This document shows positions 33,395 to 44,335 of a stretch of 64,000 bases of DNA, in pieces. The translations under genes were made by a program, and so were the position numbers. Numbering within the stretch: position 1 is the stretch's first letter; each line of letters starts with the position of its first letter. Source of the stretch: Ailurus styani (lineage: Eukaryota; Chordata; Mammalia; Carnivora; Ailuridae); the NCBI GenBank assembly GCA_002007465.1, contig LNAC01000688.1, positions 310,929 to 374,928 of the forward strand. The letters are read 5' to 3'. The notes under the pieces were generated by a model, which was given only the letters and a program-made list of their open reading frames with translations, did no database searches and was not told the DNA's origin.

Positions 33395-33859
33395 TTATGG
33401 TTTGTCTCCTCTCCCATCCCATCTTGTTTCATTATTNTTTGATGGACATCTAGGTTTTTTCCATAGTTTGGCTATTGTGGACGTTGCTGCTATAAACATT
33501 CGGGTGCACGTGCCCCTGAGGAACACTACCTTTGTGTCTTTAGGATAAATACCCAGTAGTGCGATTGCTGGGTCGTAGGGTAGCTCCATTTTCAACTTTT
33601 TGAGGAATCTCCATACTGTTTTCCAGAGTGGCTGCACCAGTTTGCATTCCCACCAACAGTGTAGGAGGGTTCCCCTTTCTCCGCAACCTCGCCAACATCT
33701 GTCATTTCCTGACTTGTTGATTTTAGCCATTCTGACTGGTGTAAGGTGGTATCTCGCTGTGGTTTTGATTTGTATTCCCCTAATGCCCAGTGATGTTGAG
33801 TACATTCTCATGTGTCTGTTGGCCATTTGGATGTCTTCTTTGGAGAAATGTCTGTTCAT
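33395..33859 (-). pseudogene. L1 ORF2 C-terminal fragment
   Basis: An open minus-strand frame of 154 codons begins [17 protein letters not shown] and carries the characteristic cysteine cluster [20 protein letters not shown], then [20 protein letters not shown]. It is the C-terminal domain of the L1 endonuclease/reverse transcriptase polyprotein. The frame is unbroken until the N at 33,437, which lies in the last codons, so the terminal residues after PRCPS are not real ORF2 sequence. It is separated from its RT domain by the inversion and so is non-functional. Confidence 0.93.
33437..33437. other. Ambiguous base marking a hidden gap in the L1
   Basis: The L1 jumps from the 3' UTR (CCCATCTTGTTTCATTAT) directly to GATGGACATCTAGG. 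Compared with the plus-strand copy at 25.7-26.3 kb, the segment equivalent to about 25,945-26,120 is missing here. Confidence 0.7.
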
Positions 33860-34260
33860 GTCTTCTGCCTATTTCTTGACTGGGTTATTTGTTTTATGGG
33901 TGTTGAGTTTAAGAAGCTCTATAGATTTTGGATACTAGTCCTTTACCTGATATGTCGTTTGCAAATATCTTCTCCCATTCTGTCAGTTGTCTTTTGGTTT
34001 TGTTGACTATTTCCTTTGCTGTGCTAAAGCTTTTAATCTTGATAAAGTCCCAATAGTTCATTTTTGCTCTTGCTTCCCTTGCCTTTGGTGATGTTCCTAG
34101 GAAGAAGTTGCTGCGGTTGAGGTCGAAGAGGTTGCTGCCTGTGTTCTCCTCAAGGATTTTGATGGATTCCTTTCTCACACTGAGGTCTTTTATACATTTT
34201 GAGTCTATTTTTGTGTGGTGTAAGGAAATGATCCAGTTTCATTTTCTGCATGTGGCTGTC

Positions 34261-34942
34261 CATAGTACTAGAAGTCCCAGCCTCAGCAATCAGACAACAA
34301 AAAGAAATAAAAGGCATCCAAATCGGCAAGGAAGAGGTCAAACTCTCACTCTTTGCAGATGATATGATACTTTATGTGGAAAACCCAAAGGACTCCACTC
34401 CAAAACTGCTAGCACTCATACAGGAATTCAGTCAAGTGTCAGGATATAAAATCAATGCACAGAAATCAGTTGCATTTCTATATACCAACAACAAAACAGA
34501 AGAAAGAGAAATTAAAGAGTCAATCCCATTTACAATTGCACCCAAAACCATAAGATACCTAGGAATAAACCTAACCAAAGAGGCAAAGAATCTGTATTCA
34601 GAAAACTATAAAGTACTCATGAAAGAAATTGAGGAAGACACAAAGAAGTGGAAAAACATTCCATGCTCATGGATGGGTAGAATAAATATTGTGAAAATGT
34701 CTATGCTACTGAGAGCAATCTATACATTTAATGCAACCCCCATCAAAATACCAGTAATTTATTTCAAAGAAGTGGAACAAATAATCCTAAAATTTATATG
34801 GAACCAGAAAAGACCCCGAATAGCCAAAGGAATGTTGAAAAAAAAAAGCAAAGTTGGCGGCATCACAATTCCAGATTTCAAGCTCCATTACAAAGCTGTC
34901 ATCATCAAGACAGTATGGTACTGCCACAAAACAGACACATAG
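34261..34942 (+). pseudogene. L1 ORF2 reverse-transcriptase fragment
   Basis: The frame (open from 34,250 to 34,942) encodes the RT palm motif FADDM near the start, followed by [49 protein letters not shown] and [19 protein letters not shown], in standard L1 order. The catalytic Asp-Asp pair is present but upstream RT blocks and the endonuclease domain are missing. A stop at 34,940-34,942 follows a one-base loss in an A run near 34,928. The reading continues in another frame ([15 protein letters not shown]) to 35,070. It is the inverted part of the twin-primed insertion. Confidence 0.93.
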
Positions 34943-35070
34943 ATCAGTGGAACAGAATACAGAGCCCAGAAATGGACCCTCAACTCTATGGCCAACTAAT
35001 CTTCGACAAAGCCGGAAAGAATGTCCAGTGGGAAAAAGATAGTCTCTTCAACAAATGGTTTTGGGAAAAA

Positions 35071-35086
35071 TCAGGGTAACAATCTT
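35071..35086. repeat. Right TSD of the twin-primed L1
   Basis: TCAGGGTAACAATCTT, a perfect 16 bp match to 33,201-33,216. Confidence 0.97.
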
Positions 35087-36700
35087 AAAGACACAAAATA
35101 TACTTGGTAAAAGAAGGAATGCAGTGAAAAAATGAAGTTGCTAATATATGTCACCTTAGTGTTGTGATGATCTCTTTTGTCCATTGTCACCACTTTGGGC
35201 AGTCATTTTAGAGTTGCAAACATTTCAGTCCCTTCTTAGTTTGCATACTTCCTCTAAGAGATTAGATAGCATGTCCACTATCTGTGCCTCCATCCTACTT
35301 CCTCCCATTACGGACACGGTAGGCATAAGGTGAGAGGTAGGAAAGCACTTGTATCAATGTGGATAAAGGTTCCATTGGTGACCATGAAAGTTAAGCAACT
35401 GAGACATAGCTCATTTTATGTTGATTCCAGGTGCTGATGTCTTTAACTAGATGATCTGTTGCATGGATGTAAGACATGATACAGCTCTGAAAACACTATT
35501 GGCATTTCCCTCCAACATCCCTAATAATGGAAAATGCCTATGTGCCCCCGATAGTGTGTGACAGTAGCCAGGAAGTGTCATGGGGAGCCACCCAGCAGCT
35601 CTTTATGGCTCCTTCCATGATTTGGCCTGAGCTCACAAGATCTCCTTTCACGTTTGTCATACTCACAAGGGAAAGGATGTACATCCCTGTTTTAAGTTGC
35701 TATTCCTCTCTTCTCTCTCTCTTCGAGTTTGCCTCACCAAGCTATGGCAGTAGTGAGGTGAAGGCACATGGATTGCTGCTCAGCCCACCCCTGCACAGAT
35801 TCTCTGCAGGAATCTTCTTGTGAACATGATGGTATTAAAATCAGCTGTCTCCTCTACCCCGCATTTTAAGTGAAACAAATGAATCATATCCTTATTGCAC
35901 ACTTCCTTTCAAGAAGGAGGGAGGATTATTTGTCAAGTGACTATCTTCTTCTCTCAAGTCTCTTTATATAAGACAATGGGATATTGGCCAATTGTAAAGA
36001 TTTTTTGTTTGTTTGTTCATTTTCTGTTTTTTTTTCTCCTTGAATGACCTCATTTGATGAAACTTGCCAAAGAATCAGTGGTTTCTTTTTCCTCAGTTCT
36101 GAACTATTGATAGCACTTTATATTCTCATGTTTCATACATACAAGATTTAAATTTCTCAACAAAGCCATGAAGATGTGTTTTGAAACATCTCCTTTACCA
36201 TTTAAAATACAGCTCCTTTCTTGCAGCCTTCCATTCACCTCAAATTCCAGGCTTTCAATTTCCTTGTCTACCCACTTTTCTGAACATTTTCCCTGTCAAT
36301 CACATATTTCTCAAGACTTCCTTTCATTATACTCATCCAGGAAAACTTTAGGACCACACGCATAATCCTACAGAATCAAATTGTCTGAGGAAGAGGACAC
36401 AATGCTTTTCATTTTTAGCTTGCACCGAGCTAAGAAATTAGAACTGACATAGGGAGGTTCCCAGCATAGACACTGGCTCAGTGTTAAGGGAAAGAAATCT
36501 TGTAAACTGATTGTGTTCAAAGAGAGAATGGGCCACCAGGTGAAATGAGGCCTTCCCTCTAATTAGGTGGGGTCACAAATGAAAAATGGGGAGGCACTGC
36601 TCAGAGACCCTCTGTCTAGCAAGGATTCCTGAACTGGGAGAGGAATGATATACTAATTTCCACTCTGCTTGTGCTTTAGAATTAGAAAGGGAGGAATTTG
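35087..36700. other. Unassigned non-coding stretch
   Basis: No gene supportable. The plus frame 35,527-35,823 (98 codons) has no recognisable domain. Pyrimidine-rich sequence at about 36,180-36,350 may be an old L2 piece. Confidence 0.45.
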
Positions 36701-37245
36701 TGGTATAGTCATAGACACTGCAGGTTTGGGGTAGTTTTAATATAATCCAGAATTTTTTTAAACATTCTTATCTTTAGGAGTTGGAACTTAATTCACCTTT
36801 CCTTAGTGTGAACTAGATTCATGACGGTATGTGATTTGGAGACTAAGCATTATGATTTCCTCCTTGTTCTTTCTCTAGAATCACTTGCCATAGGCATAGC
36901 CAGCTGTTGAGTCATGAGGACACTCAAGCAACCTATGAAGAGGACCATGTAGTGTGGAGCAGTAGCTTTCTTTTAACGCCTGAGAAGAGAGTGAGGCCTT
37001 CAGTCAACAGCCGTACGAATGAACCACTTAGGAGGAATTCTCCAGCCTGAACCACACTTTCAAATGACTGTATGACTGTCACTCAGGCTAACACTTTGAC
37101 CCAGGCTTGTGAGAGATCCTGAACCACAAGTACCCAGCTAAACTTCTTCCTAATTCCTGACCCTCAGAAATTGTGTGCGGTAATAAAATTTGTTGTTATA
37201 AGCAGCTAAGGTTTCATGTAATTTTTTCCCCCAGCAAACTAATGA
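36700..37245 (+). mobile_element. MLT1-like MaLR LTR (plus)
   Basis: The 3' half is clear: TTCTCCAGCCTGAACCACAC, TGAGAGATCCTGAACCACAAG, ACCCAGCTAAACTTCTTCCTAATTCCTGACCC, CAGAAATTGTGTGCGGTAATAAA and TGTTGTTATAAGCAGCTAAGG, ending CAGCAAACTAATGAACA. Same broad family as the inverted LTR at 29.8 kb. The left limit is uncertain. Confidence 0.65.
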
Positions 37246-37254
37246 ACACTGAGA

Positions 37255-37375
37255 GTAGCTAAGGCAAATTCCTGCCTAGAATCTCTAACTCAGTAGGTTT
37301 GAAGTAAAATGTAGAATGTATATTTAATATGAACATCCTCTTGATCATGATGCAGTTATTCTAACATTAGATATT
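37255..37375 (+). repeat. Possible MER5-like hAT fragment
   Basis: AAATTCCTGCCTAGAATCTC, ACTCAGTAGGTTTGAAG and GATGCAGTTATTCTAAC recall the MER5A interior ('tctgattcagtaggtctgg'). Confidence 0.35.
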
Positions 37376-37734
37376 TAGTAACTATTACAGAATTCCCTCC
37401 AAGTGTGTATTACATTGATATTGCCAATGTCTAAGGCCCAGTCTATATTAGTAATATCATTCTACCTGTTATTATCTTACTCTACCTGCTAAGCAAGCAC
37501 ATGGAGGAAGGTTTTACATGCTATGCATTATACCTTTAAAACAAGTAGTTTTAGGGTTTTTTGTTAAATTAGAAGAATAAATAATACTTGTTGGAAAATG
37601 TGGAAAATATTTTTAAGGTATGAAGAGTGCAGATTCTCTCAAATATCTTTCTTGCTATTTTGTTCTATTTCCTTTATATTTAATTGCAAATAATCACGAC
37701 ACTACTATCATATAATTTTTTTATTGATTTTTTG

Positions 37735-37787
37735 CTACCACTGAAACAGTGTCTGGCATATAATGAAGCTTAATAAATATTCATTGA
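37735..37787 (+). repeat. MIR/L2 3' end (plus), cut by a SINE
   Basis: AACAGTGTCTGGCATATAATG then AAGCTTAATAAATATTCATTGA is the usual 3' terminus, resuming after the SINE as AATAAATATTTGTTGAATAAC. Confidence 0.6.
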
Positions 37788-37967
37788 GGGCAACTGGATG
37801 GCTCAGTTTGTTAAGCATCTGCCTTCGGCTTGGGTCATGATCCTGGAGTCTCGTGATCCTGTCCCACATCAGGCTCCCTGCTTACCAGGGAGCCTGCTTC
37901 TCCCTCTGACCCTCCCACCTCTCATGTTCTCTCTCTCTCTCAAGTAAATAAATAAAATGTTTTAAAA
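37788..37967 (+). mobile_element. Can-SINE, older subfamily (plus)
   Basis: Head GGGCAACTGGATGGCTCAGTT, GTTAAGCATCTGCC spacing, CCTCCCACCTCTCATGTTCTC and tail AAATAAATAAAATG. TSDs TAATAAATATTCATTGA (37,771-37,787) and TAATAAATATTTGTTGA (37,968-37,984), two mismatches. This is the natural context of the sequence duplicated at 41.2 kb. Confidence 0.95.
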
Positions 37968-38100
37968 TAATAAATATTTGTTGAATAACTATTTCCTAAG
38001 CATTTCAAAAATATTTAAAATTCTTTGGGAAAGACACATAAATGACTGCATCATATACGTGTACTATCATTAATTTATAAATTGTTTGATGAAAGTTTTT
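37946..38100. repeat. Source copy of a 155 bp exact duplicate
   Basis: Runs from the SINE tail through unique flank and reappears base for base at 41,244-41,398 (offset 3,298). Here both sides continue naturally. Confidence 0.97.
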
Positions 38101-40295
38101 ATCATTATGAAGACTTTTGATACATTTAGCCATATTGCTTTCTATAAAGACAATGATATTCTGATTTTGAAAGTGATAATAAATGACTAAAATCTCCTAA
38201 GAGAAAGCATAGATTTTTATAACAAAATAAAATGAAGATGAGAGAGGAACGTCAATGGGTGGCATGGGATTTATACACACAAGATCAAAACTATACACCC
38301 AAATTTAATGTTCTACTTAACTGGAAATTTGGGGAAACAAAAGCTTTTTTTTTCTTTTTTTTCCCCTCAAGAGGATAGACAAGGGAATAAACTGAAGAAG
38401 AGAAAAAATGAGGTAATGAAATGGGTGTGATTATAGCTCTCCAGATAATCTACAGACATCTAGCCAATACATGTCTAGGTCATAAGCAGAGAGAGTTAGG
38501 AGAAAAGAAAGATCTACAACAGGTTAATCTCTCACAAGAATGTTTCTTATTAGAATATGCCTTTGAACAAAAGAATGATGAGGTAAAACCTACTGGTGAC
38601 TGGTTTGATTCTCTTATGGTAGAATAGAGACAATTATGAAAATGTCAGGGTACATAGCCTGATCCGGAAGAGAATATTTGTTTAGAGTAAAACAATGGAT
38701 AATCATCAGTAAGAATGCAGGAAACATCTCTATGTAGTAGTAAACAAACAAAAAAGCAACCTGAGATATGCCTTGTGGATATGCAACACTATTTTATAAA
38801 GCTAGTTTCCAGGTCCGGGGAGATACTTGGAGATAAAGTATTGATAACTCAAGCAAAGAAAATCAGGAAAGTGTGAGTTTGAGTTAGTGGAGACCTAAGA
38901 CATTGGTGCTTGTGGAGTTAGGTGTTGAGAGACACGAGAAATCCTTGGGACAGATGAAGCCACGTTATACTGTGAAAATGATCACTATGTGCTGGAAAGG
39001 GTAATGGAAAATAAAGGATTTTGTATTTTGAATGTTACTGTTATTATGGATTCTAAATAACAATAACAATAATAATAATGATGATAATTTGCTCTGAAAG
39101 AGGAAGAAAAAACTCTTTATTGGCTAATGGTTCATGTATTGTTATTGGATTTTTTTACCCATGCTTTAATTATTTTGAAGAATATGAATATAATGAACAT
39201 GAAGATTCAGAAGAAATGTCTGAATAACTTATATTCAAAAGCCAAAGCTGTAGCAATCATTCATCTGAATATGTCTAAATGAATTGGAAATTCATGCATA
39301 CATGAATATTATAGAAAACATTGTAAATTGTGTAAAAATAAACTAAAAAAAAACCTCAAATCACAAAATTTCCTTTACATAAGATTCTGATAAGTCAATT
39401 TAAAATCATGATAGAACCAAGAGACAAAAATTGGAGCCCCACCTAAATACCAGCTGTTTTTGTGGAAAAGGAAAATAGGTAAAAAAGGTTCCTAAAACCC
39501 TTATGCCCGCAATGTTCCATTCTGGCACATATCCTCTGCCCCAACACATCAAGAAAAGAAACGTAGTCCATGGTGTAAAAGAAATGGAATTCTAGGCATT
39601 TTTCAAGTTTTGATTGAGAGTTCAAGGAAAAAATAATTCTCAACTTTTTTTTTTCTCTCAAGGAGATCTAAAAATATTTCCAGGACACAAACAAAATATG
39701 CATAGTCCCATCTCCTTCTAAGTCTCCCAGACACTGGCAAGTAAATCAATGAAACAGTTAGCCTCCCAACAATCCACATGTCCATGGAGCTAACGCAGCG
39801 ACTGTAATACCTCGTGTAATCTTATGGTGTGCTTGTTCAATAGCAACAGCATTAGGTTGGAAAAAAAAAATGATGCATATGGTTTCTACGGCTGTGCTGA
39901 TGACCAAATCGAATCAACCACCAAGTTGAACTGATCAATTGTGCAGAGAGTGGCCATTAATACAGCTAGAAACACCATTTCAAATGAAAAATAGTCGTTT
40001 CAGAGGCTATCTATGACTGCTGAGTCGGGGTACGACAACATAACTTTCAGAGACTGGATTCTTAGAAGCATGGAATTGTGATTTGGGGAAATCGTAAAGC
40101 TTTCATGTACGTAGAAGTTACAGAGACTAATCATCTTTCTCAGGTTTTACATTCTTATTTGTAAAATGTAATTGACTAGGTTCTGTGCTTGGTTTGGATA
40201 GCGGCGAGACAAACTGCCTGAAGCTAGTTTGGGGTAGCCAGAGCAATCCAGATTGGGATCAAATATACTGAACTCCAAATGGACCTCTACAGGTT
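38101..40295. other. Unassigned AT-rich stretch
   Basis: No gene recognised. About 38,060-38,160 may be a weak old L1 piece, and (AAT)n-like sequence lies at 39,057-39,085. The block at about 39,780-40,140 is free of simple repeats and retains several CpGs. Confidence 0.45.
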
Positions 40296-40299
40296 CTCG

Positions 40300-40445
40300 A
40301 CTTCCACTCAGTTTTCTCATCAATAAGATGAATACCATAATGCCTATGTAGCCAATTATTTTGAGAATTATATAAGCTAATATGTATTTATAAGAATCCA
40401 GCACAGAGTCTGGAATAGAGCAAGTACTCAACAAATATTTATTGA
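40300..40445 (+). repeat. MIR SINE 3' half (plus)
   Basis: TCAGTTTTCTCATCAATAAGATG, ATACCATAATGCC, TTGAGAATTATATAAGC and CAAGTACTCAACAAATATTTATTG in MIR order. Confidence 0.75.
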
Positions 40446-40734
40446 ATACATGATTCTAAAAAGAAATAAGCAAATGAAGGAATGCAGTTTACATATGAGT
40501 TTCTTAAAGCTGGGAAGAAGGAGGGAAAAATAGTTATGTAGAATCTGACTACTGTATTTCCTGTCCTGTCATGCCAACTAAGATGAACTATAAAACAAAC
40601 AGAGCTAAAAAGAATGTCAGATGGGAGCAGTATTAGGAGCTGTCACTGATGGAACAATTGCTACGTGCCAAGCATTTACATATGTTATTGAATAATAATA
40701 ATGATGATGATTAATAATAATAGAGCTTATAATA

Positions 40735-40970
40735 CTTCATTGCAAGCACTTTGGTAAGCACTTTACCTATGTTCATTCATCTACAATTTTGATGAAACCT
40801 TATAAAGTAGGTGCTGTATTTACCTGCATGCCTTGTATGAGGTTATTATCCCTATCCACACATGAAAACTCAAAGTTCAATAGATTCAGCAACTATGGCC
40901 AAGACAGATACACGTGATCTGACTTCATAGTCTGCCGTTCCATTGCATCAACTGCCTCATCAAGGAAAGG
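40735..40970 (-). repeat. MIR SINE (minus)
   Basis: GGTAAGCACTTTACCTATG, AAACCTTATAAAGTAGGTGC, TTATTATCCCTATCCACACATGA, AACTCAAAGTTCAATAG and TGATCTGACTTCATAGTC match the inverted MIR. A second short copy of the same motif, GTGCCAAGCATTTACATATG, lies at about 40,665-40,690. Confidence 0.65.
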
Positions 40971-41077
40971 TTATCTCTAGGAAAGAAGAGGCTGACTATG
41001 AAAAGGCCTACTGGATTAGTTAATAGCAACAGGAAAAGCCTAAACCCAGGGAGCTGAGAAGGTAAAAGGATGTTCAG

Positions 41078-41243
41078 GGCGCCTGGGTGGCTCAGTGGGT
41101 TAAAGCCTCTGCCTTCGGCTCAGGTCATGATCTCAGGGTCCTGGGATCGAGGCCCATATCGGGCTCCCTGCTCAGCAGGGAGCCTGCTTCTCCCTCTATC
41201 TCTGCCTGCCTCTGCCTACTTGTGATCTCTCTCTCTCTGTGTC
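41078..41243 (+). mobile_element. Can-SINE, young (plus), with mis-joined tail
   Basis: Head GGGCGCCTGGGTGGCTCAGT and GTTAAAGCCTCTGCC place it in the youngest group. Left TSD GATGTTCAG (41,069-41,077). The expected AATCTTTAAAA tail is absent. Instead the sequence becomes identical to the 37.95 kb locus until the N at 41,399. The right TSD GATGTTCAG is at 41,400-41,408, directly after the N. Confidence 0.95.
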
Positions 41244-41398
41244 AAATAAATAAAATGTTTTAAAATAATAAATATTTGTTGAATAACTATTTCCTAAGCA
41301 TTTCAAAAATATTTAAAATTCTTTGGGAAAGACACATAAATGACTGCATCATATACGTGTACTATCATTAATTTATAAATTGTTTGATGAAAGTTTTT
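41244..41398. repeat. 155 bp exact duplicate, probable assembly artefact
   Basis: Identical at every position I compared to 37,946-38,100, beginning inside one SINE's tail and ending at the N. Read as sequence extended past the wrong SINE rather than a genuine duplication. Confidence 0.85.
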
Positions 41399-41399
41399 N
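41399..41399. other. Ambiguous base at a probable mis-join
   Basis: The single N separates the misplaced block from the SINE's own right TSD. Confidence 0.9.
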
Positions 41400-41408
41400 G
41401 ATGTTCAG

Positions 41409-43560
41409 CAGACAGCCAGTTTTGGCAATAGAATGAGTAGTGATACCTAACCTTAACCCCAGGACCCTGCATTCCATCCTGCTGGGAGGAGAGAGCTGGA
41501 CTGTGCTCAGTTTGGCAGTCTGGGCACTGGACTAGGTTATAGGCACTTTGTGGAATCACCGTACAGGTAAGAGTATCCACGTTCTGTACTGAGAAAAATA
41601 TTTGGGATAATCCCCAGGGGCAAACTGGCCTGTTTTCATCAATAATCGTTTCCAAAAACATTTACATTAACATTCTAATTACTATGCATATGCTCTAGAG
41701 AAACTGGGAATTAATTATTTGTTTACAAAAGACTTTAAAGCTAAGATTAATTAAAATGCAAGAACTGAGGCTTGTCCCATTTTAAGTGTCTGTCAAAATA
41801 TTGAGCTACCCAATCAATGCTTCTCGTCCTGGAATTTTATTTAAGTAGGATGTATCTAACCAAAAAATTCCTTCATGGGATAAAAAGCTCTCTTTGTCTG
41901 AAATTATAAAATGCACTCATAAGTACCCAATAGTAAATTTATCTTGCTTCCAGTAATCAATTTACCAGTATCAAAAAGCCCATTAAATGTCTTTCGATAT
42001 CTAGTTTTCTAGTTGTCCCTAAATCATTTAGTCCACTTGCCTTATTTGCTGTGAAGTGATGCTTATTTATATTCATATTATTCACCTCCCTCAAAACAAT
42101 TCAGCATTCTTGTGCTGATTCCTGTCAGTCAGAAAGGCAGTGTCCCTTCCTGGAAGGAAGAGAATGGCCAGTGTCCTGCAGTATCAATCTCATCTCAAAT
42201 CAAAGACTTGTGAGTCTCAGCAGGCATAAGCCCACTGAATGTTTTGAAGCTTTCATCTGCTTCTATCCCCATACTCAGCTGTTTGGATGTTTATCACAGT
42301 CACCTACAGCCTGCTTAGAAATGACAAGCCTACAAGAGACCTCAATTTTCTCTCTCTTTCTCCACTTTACCAATCTGCATCTCACCACCTCCACCTCTCT
42401 GGAAATGACCCGTTCTCCTGTGGATAGAGATGGAGATTAATGTTCTGAAATACCACCCCTAACATTTACATTGTTCGTGCCCAGAGTCAGTGGAGATGCA
42501 TTTTCCATGCGTCCAAATCTTTCAGTGTTCTAAATCAAGCAGATAGACTTAAAATACATTATGTGATCTTAACTTGAAAAGTATACTTTTAATTTTAAAA
42601 ATTGTGTTAAAATGCATAACCTATGATTTTTAATGTGACTAAAGTTTGGCAAAATATAAGCCAAGTGTGCATGATTATTTCAGAATTTTTTTTTATATAA
42701 TGACGCCATCTAAGGTATATAATGTATATCTCTTATGTGATGACTTTTACTGTCTCTTAAAACAGTATTATGATTCACACTGTCAATGTTTAAGTTATTC
42801 TTATTTTTAATTTTATAATGCTGGAATATTATAAAGGTAACTGAAAGTAGGAGTATTGGTCTCTTTGTTAATAGTCTCTCTTGAAACAAGACTGTGTCTT
42901 CAAACACACAGGGCATGGGCATGCCTAACTAAGGGGTAGTCTTAAAGCCTGGTAAAGAAAGTTCTGAGGCTCTCTGCTATGATTTTCTGCAGTATACGAA
43001 GCAGCTTGTTTCCTGTCCCATATACCTCAGTTCAAAGCACTATAGATACTGGAGTAGGTTGTACTGTTGTTCACTACTAGTTTAAAAGTCTTCACTTAAA
43101 TATAATTTACTATAGAAGATCTGATTATGTATTCCAGGAATTCAGCCAATGTGGTGATATGAGATGTATGTAACAACATAGATTCTCATGTCCTTAGAAA
43201 GGAATATGTGTCCTTATTTTTTCTCAATATCCTTTGGATCCACATATTTGCTAGAGGCTTTAACGCTGATGTCAGACCTGGGCTTCCAGCCCACCCTGGC
43301 ATCAGAATACCACAGCTGCAACTTGCATATGGTCTCCGTATCTTTGCTTTTGTAACATGTCCCCTGATTATTTACCATACCTGAAATTATTAGCTATAAA
43401 AATATTGAGGGCATTGGTTAAAAGTCTGACATATATCAACATATTCCAAAGCTAACAAAACACCGAGAGCTCAGCAAACCCCAAATGTTTGTTGAATACT
43501 TATTTATAGTCAGAGGCTCTTCTGTAGAATAAATGTGGAAAGTTCTCTGTATTTTTTTTC
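41409..43560. other. Unassigned non-coding stretch
   Basis: No gene supportable. The 89-codon plus frame at 42,171-42,440 has no recognised similarity, and the minus frame at 41,368-41,661 runs through the artefact. Some CpG-containing unique sequence at about 43,260-43,340. Confidence 0.45.
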
Positions 43561-43564
43561 ATCT

Positions 43565-44335
43565 TCTTTTAACTGAAGTATAGTCGACATCCATGTTACA
43601 TTAGTTTCAGGCATAAACATAGTGATTCTACAACTTTATGTTACCTTATGCTCGCCACAAGTCCTAGCTACTCTTAGTCACTATACACAGTAATATTGAC
43701 TGTATTCCCTATGCTGTGCCTTTCCTCCCCCCTGACTTATTCATTCTATAACTAGAAGTCTGGACCTCCCACCCCCTCTCATTCATTTTGCTAACCCCCT
43801 CCCCTCTGGCAACCATCAGTTTTTTCTCTGTATTTATAGGTCTGATTCTTCTTCTTTTTTTTTTAAGTTTGTTCATTCATTTTGTCTTTTAGATTCCACA
43901 TGTAAGTGAAATCATATGGTATTTGTCTTTCTCTGACTTATTTCATTTAGCATAATACCCTCTAGGCCCATCTATGTTGTTACAAATGGCAAGATCTTAT
44001 TCCCTTTTATGGCTGAGTAATATTCCAGCATGTTTGTGTGTGCATGTGTGTGTGTGTCTACATGCCCCATCCTCTTTATCCATTCATTTATCTATTTTAA
44101 TTTTTTGAGGAATCGCCATATAGTGGCTGCACCAGTTTACATTACCACCCATAATGCATGAGGGTTCTTTTTTTCCCACATCCTCACCAACATTTGCTAT
44201 TTCTTGTCTCTTTGATTTTAGCTATTCTGACCGATGTGAGGTGATATCTCACTGTGGTTTTGTTTTGCATTTCCACAGTGATGAGTGAAGTTGAGCATTT
44301 TCTTATGTCTCCATTTACTGGCATATCCTTTTAGA
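43565..44335 (-). mobile_element. Old L1M 3' region (minus)
   Basis: TAACTGAAGTATAGTCGACATC, TTAGTTTCAGGCATAAACATAG, CATATGGTATTTGTCTTTCTC, CATTTAGCATAATACCCTC, AATGGCAAGATCTTATTCCC, GGCTGAGTAATATTCC and GAGGTGATATCTCACTGTGG are in inverted L1MA/L1MB order. A (TG)n insert lies at 44,031-44,058. Confidence 0.88.

Larger units (their letters stand above)
33217..35070 (-). mobile_element. Twin-primed (5'-inverted) L1 insertion, carnivore family
   Basis: The element was inserted in minus orientation: T-rich start and (TTA)n at 33,217-33,237, then inverted 3' UTR and the ORF2 C-terminus up to about 34,262. From there to 35,070 the sequence switches to plus orientation and contains the part of ORF2 that lies upstream in a normal L1. 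In sense order the plus segment (RT domain) should precede the minus segment, and their break ends are virtually adjacent in L1. The junction at 34,261-34,262 has about 2 bp of microhomology (CA). The element is 5'-truncated just before the RT catalytic motif, and a single N at 33,437 interrupts it. It cannot be mobile. Confidence 0.96.

Noticed and set aside
37946..41398. Genuine segmental duplication or gene conversion between 37.95 and 41.24 kb
   Set aside because: The shared block ends exactly at an N and the expected SINE TSD follows immediately. Perfect identity confined to that block fits a mis-join better.
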